64,000 bases of DNA from Lachnospiraceae bacterium. Lineage in GTDB: Bacteria > Bacillota > Clostridia > Lachnospirales > Lachnospiraceae. Where the stretch lies: assembly GCA_022510745.1 (NCBI GenBank), contig JAFLSY010000006.1, positions 62,001-126,000 of the forward strand, read 5' to 3'. Within the stretch, counting starts at the first letter, position 1, and every line of letters begins with the position of its first letter. Shown piece after piece: positions 59,327 through 64,000 of the stretch. The notes below the pieces were generated by a model. That model saw nothing but the letters and a program-made list of their open reading frames with translations. It did no database searches and was not told where the DNA came from. Both the position numbers and the translations under genes were made by a program.

Positions 59327-60697
59327 ATGTCAATCAAGATTATTATGCTGGTACTCATGTATCCTGTGGTATTCATTCTGTATTTTGTATTAAAAAATGA
59401 GGCAGTGTCCGCAAAGAATTTGAGCTATGGCGTGAGTCTTACGGGGGAGCAGTGTCAGGCACCCGAAGTGCAGGGTATTCATGCCGCGTATAAAAGGCAG
59501 ATGCTGCATATATTTCTTTTCATGTTTCTTATACAGGTTCCGGCACTTTTTATTCCATGGATTTCCGTATACATCACTTTTGAACTGGTCTGGACATTTG
59601 CCAATGTGATAGCCTTTTGTCTGCCTTTTGCTCAGGCTAATCGTAAACTGAAATTGTTAAAGCAGGAGAAAGGGTGGAAAAAAGCGGAAGAAGGGCAATT
59701 GACGGCGGAGATAAAAAGTGCCGGAAAAATCCGCAAGGTCAAATTCTCGCAGTTTGCACCTCCCTGCATTTTAAGTCTGGTTATTTTGATAGGCGCACTG
59801 ATAAAATTTTATGGAGAAAGACTGTGGGCTCTAAGTATCTGCATAGGCAGTCTGGCTTTTATAACGCCTTTATTTTATGCTATAGCAGTCTGGATGGATA
59901 GAATGTCCACACTGGTCATCAGTACGGACAGTGAAGTGAATGTAAACTATGCCAGAGCCAAGAAAAAGTTATGGAGAGATTTTTGGCTGGCGAATGCATG
60001 GATAAATACTCTTTATACCGCGGCCATGCTGTTTACTATGGGGTGGCAGGGCGGCATAGGAGGACTTTTTCTCCCAGCTACGGCTGCATATCTTGTGGCG
60101 GTGACTGCACTGTTGTTCTGGATAGTAAACAAGAAAAGAAAGCTGGATATTTCCTATAAGGATTATATGGATGCACCGATTCTGGACAATGATGATAACT
60201 GGATTTGGGGTATGCTCTATTACAATCCCCGGGATAAGCATATCATGGTAGAAAAGAGATGTGGCGTAGGCACTACGGTCAATATGGCTCGTCCTGTGGG
60301 AAAGGCAATGATAGGCTTGACTGTACTTGCCCTGTTACTGTCTCTGTATGCTTGCGGATGGACGGTTCTGCTCGAATTTACTCCTATTAATCTTTCGGTG
60401 GGAAACGGTTATTTGCAGGCAAGCCAAATGAAGGAGGACTACAGCATTCCACTGGAAGCTATGGAGAATCTGATGATGCTGGAAGAACTTCCCCATCTTT
60501 CTAAAGTAAACGGCACCGGTATGGATAATCTGCTAAAGGGCACTTTCCGGATACCGGAAGAGGGGCGGTGCGAGGTGTTTTTAAACCCTCAGAATACATT
60601 GTTTATCCGCTTTGAATATGCAGGTGAGACTTACTATATGAGCGGTTATGACGATGAGGAAACCATGCGGGTGTGGGAGGCATGTGTGGAGGAGTGA
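59327..60697 (+). CDS. DUF1648/DUF5808-type membrane protein
   Basis: A 456-residue polytopic membrane protein with about nine helices. The region PILDNDDNWIWGMLYYNPRDKHIMVEKRCGVGTTVNMARPVG is the DUF5808 signature; the family is typically encoded next to YtrA-like GntR regulators. The C-terminal 110 residues lie outside the helices. Function unknown. ATG at 59327 has GAGGAGG upstream; the frame is open to 59294 within the regulator gene. Confidence 0.82.
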   Translation: MSIKIIMLVLMYPVVFILYFVLKNEAVSAKNLSYGVSLTGEQCQAPEVQGIHAAYKRQMLHIFLFMFLIQVPALFIPWISVYITFELVWTFANVIAFCLPFAQANRKLKLLKQEKGWKKAEEGQLTAEIKSAGKIRKVKFSQFAPPCILSLVILIGALIKFYGERLWALSICIGSLAFITPLFYAIAVWMDRMSTLVISTDSEVNVNYARAKKKLWRDFWLANAWINTLYTAAMLFTMGWQGGIGGLFLPATAAYLVAVTALLFWIVNKKRKLDISYKDYMDAPILDNDDNWIWGMLYYNPRDKHIMVEKRCGVGTTVNMARPVGKAMIGLTVLALLLSLYACGWTVLLEFTPINLSVGNGYLQASQMKEDYSIPLEAMENLMMLEELPHLSKVNGTGMDNLLKGTFRIPEEGRCEVFLNPQNTLFIRFEYAGETYYMSGYDDEETMRVWEACVEE

Positions 60698-60784
60698 GTT
60701 TTATTAAGAATTTTTAATAGAATCCCGGTATGATTTTTCGGTAGAAAATGATACAATCACATTATAAAAATTCAAAAAGTAAAA

Positions 60785-60812
60785 TGTGCATATGATCATG
60801 TGCATATGATCA
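60785..60812. repeat. Two tandem 14-bp repeats
   Basis: TGTGCATATGATCA at 60785-60798 and 60799-60812, directly before the lipoprotein gene's ribosome binding site. Each contains the palindrome TGCATATGATCA in part; possible regulator sites or a small duplication. Confidence 0.7.
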
Positions 60813-60830
60813 GTGGAAGGGAAATCACTT

Positions 60831-62582
60831 ATGAAAAAGATACTTCTGGCAGGTGCCGTTCTGACATTATCTTTGTTAAGCGCCTGCGGCAGTCAGGCAG
60901 GAACAGGGGAAGATAACGGGAATACAAGCAGTTTCAATGAATATGAGTCCATGAAAAGTACGGAGAATGAATCCGAGCAGGCGGATATCATAGAACCTGC
61001 TTCGGAACAGGAGGAAGTGATCCTGCCCGCCGAAGAGGCTTTTCGGGCGGTGCTGTTAAATGAGAAGCCGCTTTTCTATGTGGAGAATGATGTGCCGTAT
61101 TCCGATAGGGAAATTATTTATGAATACTATGATTATCTGGATGAAATTCCATTTAATGATATGCCCATGGTAATCCCACATTTTGCTATTGTGGATATGG
61201 ACGGGGATACCGTACCGGAGGTGGTGCTGGAGCTGGATAATTATATGGGTTTTGTTCTCCTGCGCTATAAAGATGGCGAGGTATACGGAAATGAAGTGGG
61301 CTACAGATTCATGAGTGAACTGAAAGTAGATGGTTCCGCTATGGGCTTCGACAGCGCATTTGAAAGTTCGATCGGGAAAGTGTTTTTTATCGGCAATACC
61401 ATTCTTTCTTGTGACATTGGAGCCGTATCCTATGACTCTTATTACAGCAATAATATGCCCATCGATGAAAAGACTTGGGAGAAACTACAGACGGCATTTG
61501 AGGAAACTCCGTCTGTAGAATGGCATGAATTTTCTGAAGAAGCGATAGAGGAATGGCTGGTGGACAATCCTGCATTTACAGATCTATCCGAAGAGAGCAT
61601 GGCAGTGATAGAGGAACGCCAAAATTATCTGGATTCCCTTTCGTATCTGATCGAGCTGACCTATGATAATACTGTAAAAAGTCCGGAGCAGTACAATATG
61701 GATGCCAGAAACTATTATCACAGCTGCTACGAAGAACTGAATAGGCTGTATCAGTTGTGTGAAGTAAAATTATCGGATAAAGAATTTCTGGAAGTGGCGG
61801 CGGAACAGCAGTTTTGGGAGGAGCATCTGTACTGGAGTCTATGGGATGATATGAATGATACTTACTATAACAGCATAGAGCAGATTGAAGAACAGGCAGG
61901 AAGTCTGTATTATCGTTATGGAGATATGGTATTGAGGCGTATATTCCGCCTGATCAATCTGTGCTACGGCAATCATTTTTATGACATCACGGTACCTGCC
62001 CATTGTTTTGAACAGGAAGAGATTTCAGTGGTGCCGGAAGTTCAGAAGTATCCGTTCAAGGATGCAGTGCAAATGGGGGAAGTGCAGGAACTTGACGGGG
62101 TACTGCCGTACTACGGTGATTACAGGAATGCCGGAACTTGGTATATTGTGAAGATAGACGGCGTTGAGTATTATTATATCCGTTATGATTTAAGACCGGA
62201 AGAATATATTTTAATGAGCTGGGCCATTGTGGATGCTTCTTATGAATTTGCAGGCGGGCTGAAAGTTGGTATGAAGGAAGAAGAAATCTTGGCCCAATAT
62301 CCCGATATGGCAGTGATCGAATTTGAAGATGATTACATTTATGATGAGACAGCCGCGGTCATGGGATGGAACGGATATGCTTATCCCCATAGCTATGCAG
62401 GCAATGACAGTGATTGGGATTATGGCGGAAAAAACTACTATGTATGGACGGACAGATTTGACTATATGATAGTAGCTGATATCGATCCGGGTGATACGCA
62501 GGCTTTGCACCAACATCTGGGACTGCTCATGAAGGATCATACCGTAGCGGCAATAACCTTTTATTATCCCGTTGTAGGTTGA
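60831..62582 (+). CDS. Large lipoprotein with acidic domain, unknown function
   Basis: A 583-residue predicted lipoprotein: signal with lipobox LLSACGS (Cys at 20), then a Ser/Glu-rich linker. AIVDMDGDTVPEVVLELDNYMGFVLLRY at about 120-150 looks like a VCBS/FG-GAP strand. Residues about 290-390 (NYYHSCYEELNRLYQLCEVKL...AAEQQFWEE) recall LprI-type lysozyme-inhibitor domains, which are often in the same order, but I do not assert it. ATG at 60831 has GGAAGGG. Followed after 42 bases by the debranching enzyme gene. Confidence 0.72.
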   Translation: MKKILLAGAVLTLSLLSACGSQAGTGEDNGNTSSFNEYESMKSTENESEQADIIEPASEQEEVILPAEEAFRAVLLNEKPLFYVENDVPYSDREIIYEYYDYLDEIPFNDMPMVIPHFAIVDMDGDTVPEVVLELDNYMGFVLLRYKDGEVYGNEVGYRFMSELKVDGSAMGFDSAFESSIGKVFFIGNTILSCDIGAVSYDSYYSNNMPIDEKTWEKLQTAFEETPSVEWHEFSEEAIEEWLVDNPAFTDLSEESMAVIEERQNYLDSLSYLIELTYDNTVKSPEQYNMDARNYYHSCYEELNRLYQLCEVKLSDKEFLEVAAEQQFWEEHLYWSLWDDMNDTYYNSIEQIEEQAGSLYYRYGDMVLRRIFRLINLCYGNHFYDITVPAHCFEQEEISVVPEVQKYPFKDAVQMGEVQELDGVLPYYGDYRNAGTWYIVKIDGVEYYYIRYDLRPEEYILMSWAIVDASYEFAGGLKVGMKEEEILAQYPDMAVIEFEDDYIYDETAAVMGWNGYAYPHSYAGNDSDWDYGGKNYYVWTDRFDYMIVADIDPGDTQALHQHLGLLMKDHTVAAITFYYPVVG

Positions 62583-62624
62583 GTGAAAGGGACCGGACTG
62601 TATCTGGGAAGGCGGGGGTATAGA

Positions 62625-64000
62625 ATGAGATTTGTTTACGGGAAACAGGATTTTAGTACCTTTGAGCGCGGAGAGGAAAACTGCTGGCTGATGACGAATG
62701 GGCTGGGGGGATTTTCCTCTCTTACCATGCTGGGCTCCTGCAGCAGAAATGACCATGCGGTGCTGATGAGCTGCAGTCGAAAAGAGGCGCCTAATCATAG
62801 ATTTAATATGATTCACGGGCTGGAAGAAATTCTATACATAGGAGATGAAAAATTCTTTCTCTCCAGTCAGGATTTTGCAGAGAAAGGAAAACGGCAGGAA
62901 GGGTATCGGTATCTGAGTTGTTTTACGTATGAGGATTATCCTTGTTGGGACTATCTGGCGAAAGGCGTGGAAATTACAAAAAAGATCTTACTGCAGCCGG
63001 AGCACAATACGGTGGGAATCTCCTATCGGATGCAGAACCGTTCCGGTCAGCCGGTATGTCTTGAGGTAACGCCGCTGCTTCAATTTGTGCCAAAAGGACA
63101 GCAGCTTTCCAAGGATCAGACATTCTCCATAGAGCAGATATTCTCTAGAGAGCAGAGTTTCTTCATGGAGAATGAGTCGGAAGCAGAGCAAAATGACAGC
63201 CGGGGAATAATCTGTTCCAATAATAAGCAGCTCTACTATCGGACGAACGGAAACTTAAAAGAACAGGAAGTCTGCTTTCGGAAGAATTTGTACTATGCTT
63301 ATGATGCCTGTGATGGGCGGAGGGAGACGGGCTGCTGTGCAGTGAATCATAGCGTTTGCTTTTCTCTGAAAGCGGGGGAGTGCTTCATGGGGGAACTGGT
63401 CTATAGCACGGAAGAACCGGCCCAAATCAAAGCTGTACAGATAGAAGATATGCTGGTGCAGAAACGTCAAAAACTTGTGGAGAGGGCAGGACTGAAAGAT
63501 GGAACCGCGCAGGTGCTTGTGAAGGCGGCGGATCAGTTTATTGCATATCGGGCTTCCACGGGAAAGCAGACGATTTTGGCGGGATTTCCTTTTTTCGAGG
63601 ACTGGGGCAGGGATACCATGATCGCCCTGACCGGATGCTGTCTGTCCACCGGACAGTTTGAGAGGGCAAAGGAAATTTTGCGAACCTTCATGCAATACTG
63701 TCATAGGGGATTAATGCCCAATCTGTTTCCGGAGGGTGGACAGAAACCCTTATATAATACTGTGGATGCGTCACTGTTATTTATTTTAGCGGTATATGAT
63801 TATTATAGCCGTACAGGGGATGTTGCTTTTACGGCAGAATGTTATCCCGTAATGGAGGAGATTGTTACCCGGTATAGGAAGGGAACGGATTTTGATATCT
63901 GTATGGAGGAAGACGGTCTCATTCGGGCGGGCCGGGGATATGATCAGGTAACGTGGATGGATGTGCGGGTGGGAGATATTCTGCCCACACCTAGGCATGG
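62625..64000 (+). CDS. Glycogen debranching enzyme, partial (cut by right edge)
   Basis: 458 codons are visible before the window ends, so the gene continues. N-terminal GDE_N region (MRFVYGKQDFSTFERGEENCWLMTNGLGGFSSLTMLGS) and the start of the GH133-like catalytic domain: FFEDWGRDTMIALTG, PNLFPEGGQKPLYNTVDASLLFI and TWMDVRVGDILPTPRHG match archaeal/bacterial-type amylo-alpha-1,6-glucosidase. It removes the branch stubs of glycogen. ATG at 62625 is preceded by GGCGGGGG. Together with the GH2 enzyme and GalKT it fits carbohydrate storage and use. Confidence 0.93.
   Translation, partial: MRFVYGKQDFSTFERGEENCWLMTNGLGGFSSLTMLGSCSRNDHAVLMSCSRKEAPNHRFNMIHGLEEILYIGDEKFFLSSQDFAEKGKRQEGYRYLSCFTYEDYPCWDYLAKGVEITKKILLQPEHNTVGISYRMQNRSGQPVCLEVTPLLQFVPKGQQLSKDQTFSIEQIFSREQSFFMENESEAEQNDSRGIICSNNKQLYYRTNGNLKEQEVCFRKNLYYAYDACDGRRETGCCAVNHSVCFSLKAGECFMGELVYSTEEPAQIKAVQIEDMLVQKRQKLVERAGLKDGTAQVLVKAADQFIAYRASTGKQTILAGFPFFEDWGRDTMIALTGCCLSTGQFERAKEILRTFMQYCHRGLMPNLFPEGGQKPLYNTVDASLLFILAVYDYYSRTGDVAFTAECYPVMEEIVTRYRKGTDFDICMEEDGLIRAGRGYDQVTWMDVRVGDILPTPRH

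Overview
This 64-kb window looks like a chromosome segment of a Gram-positive anaerobe of the Clostridia, most likely family Lachnospiraceae. Pointers are strong AGGAGG-type ribosome binding sites, canonical TTGACA-N17-TATAAT promoters, a T-box leader in front of metG, the gene order tadA - SRP RNA, a FeoA-FeoB fusion, an Lrp-type regulator overlapping an aminotransferase gene, an MsmX/UgpC-type shared sugar ATPase, and several families common in that group (DUF6128, DUF5808, DUF5714, BlaI/M56 pairs). The family assignment is inference from gene content; no rRNA is present.

Layout. 0-13.2 kb: end of a small secreted-protein locus, a membrane-bound XRE regulator, ferrous-iron uptake (FeoAB fusion), a WYL regulator, a DUF3788-DUF3795 protein, an Fpg/Nei-like protein without the usual catalytic proline, a priming glycosyl-1-phosphate transferase with a rhamnosyltransferase-like enzyme, a GNAT protein, a DUF5714 protein, a chemoreceptor and a short inorganic pyrophosphatase. 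13.2-23.7 kb: an AT-rich accessory island at the 3' end of tRNA-Gly(TCC). Its newest part is a compact integrative element of about 7.7 kb, bounded by exact 22-bp direct repeats at 15940-15961 and 23647-23668. It carries a tyrosine integrase, a rolling-circle Rep (HUH nuclease plus SF3 helicase), a TcpA/FtsK-type ATPase, an origin-like block of repeats, a lipoprotein cargo gene and two distant paralogues of unknown function, each preceded by the same leader with a tiny ORF. Outside it lie a repeat-rich YD-type lipoprotein and a toxin-antitoxin pair, separated by degraded copies of the same left end, which suggests repeated insertions at this tRNA.

24-36.5 kb: type II pantothenate kinase, galactokinase and GalT (Leloir pathway), endonuclease III, a DnaQ-type exonuclease, a VanW-family protein, an AIR-synthase-like protein, an Lrp regulator with aminotransferase, TrmL, a membrane-anchored amidase and ribulose-phosphate epimerase. 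36.5-47 kb: a large GH2 beta-galactosidase, an EF-hand-like protein, a BlaI/BlaR1-like sensor pair with two tandem operators, and a small regulator - membrane protein - ABC exporter operon. 47-57 kb: T-box-metG, a lipase-like hydrolase, GNAT, a DUF624 protein, a diguanylate cyclase, the sugar ABC ATPase, a CdaR/PucR regulator and a DUF6128 protein. 56.85-57.04 kb holds a 187-bp nested palindrome that looks like a MITE. 57-64 kb: a radical SAM protein, SRP RNA, tadA, a GntR regulator with its DUF5808 membrane protein, a large lipoprotein, and a glycogen debranching enzyme cut by the window edge.

The GH2 enzyme, GalK/GalT, the shared sugar ATPase and the debranching enzyme together suggest a carbohydrate-fermenting gut-type organism. 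The most unusual parts are the tRNA-Gly element, above all its paired paralogues with duplicated leaders, and the nested-palindrome element at 56.9 kb. All calls are by reading the sequence and family recall; no search was run.
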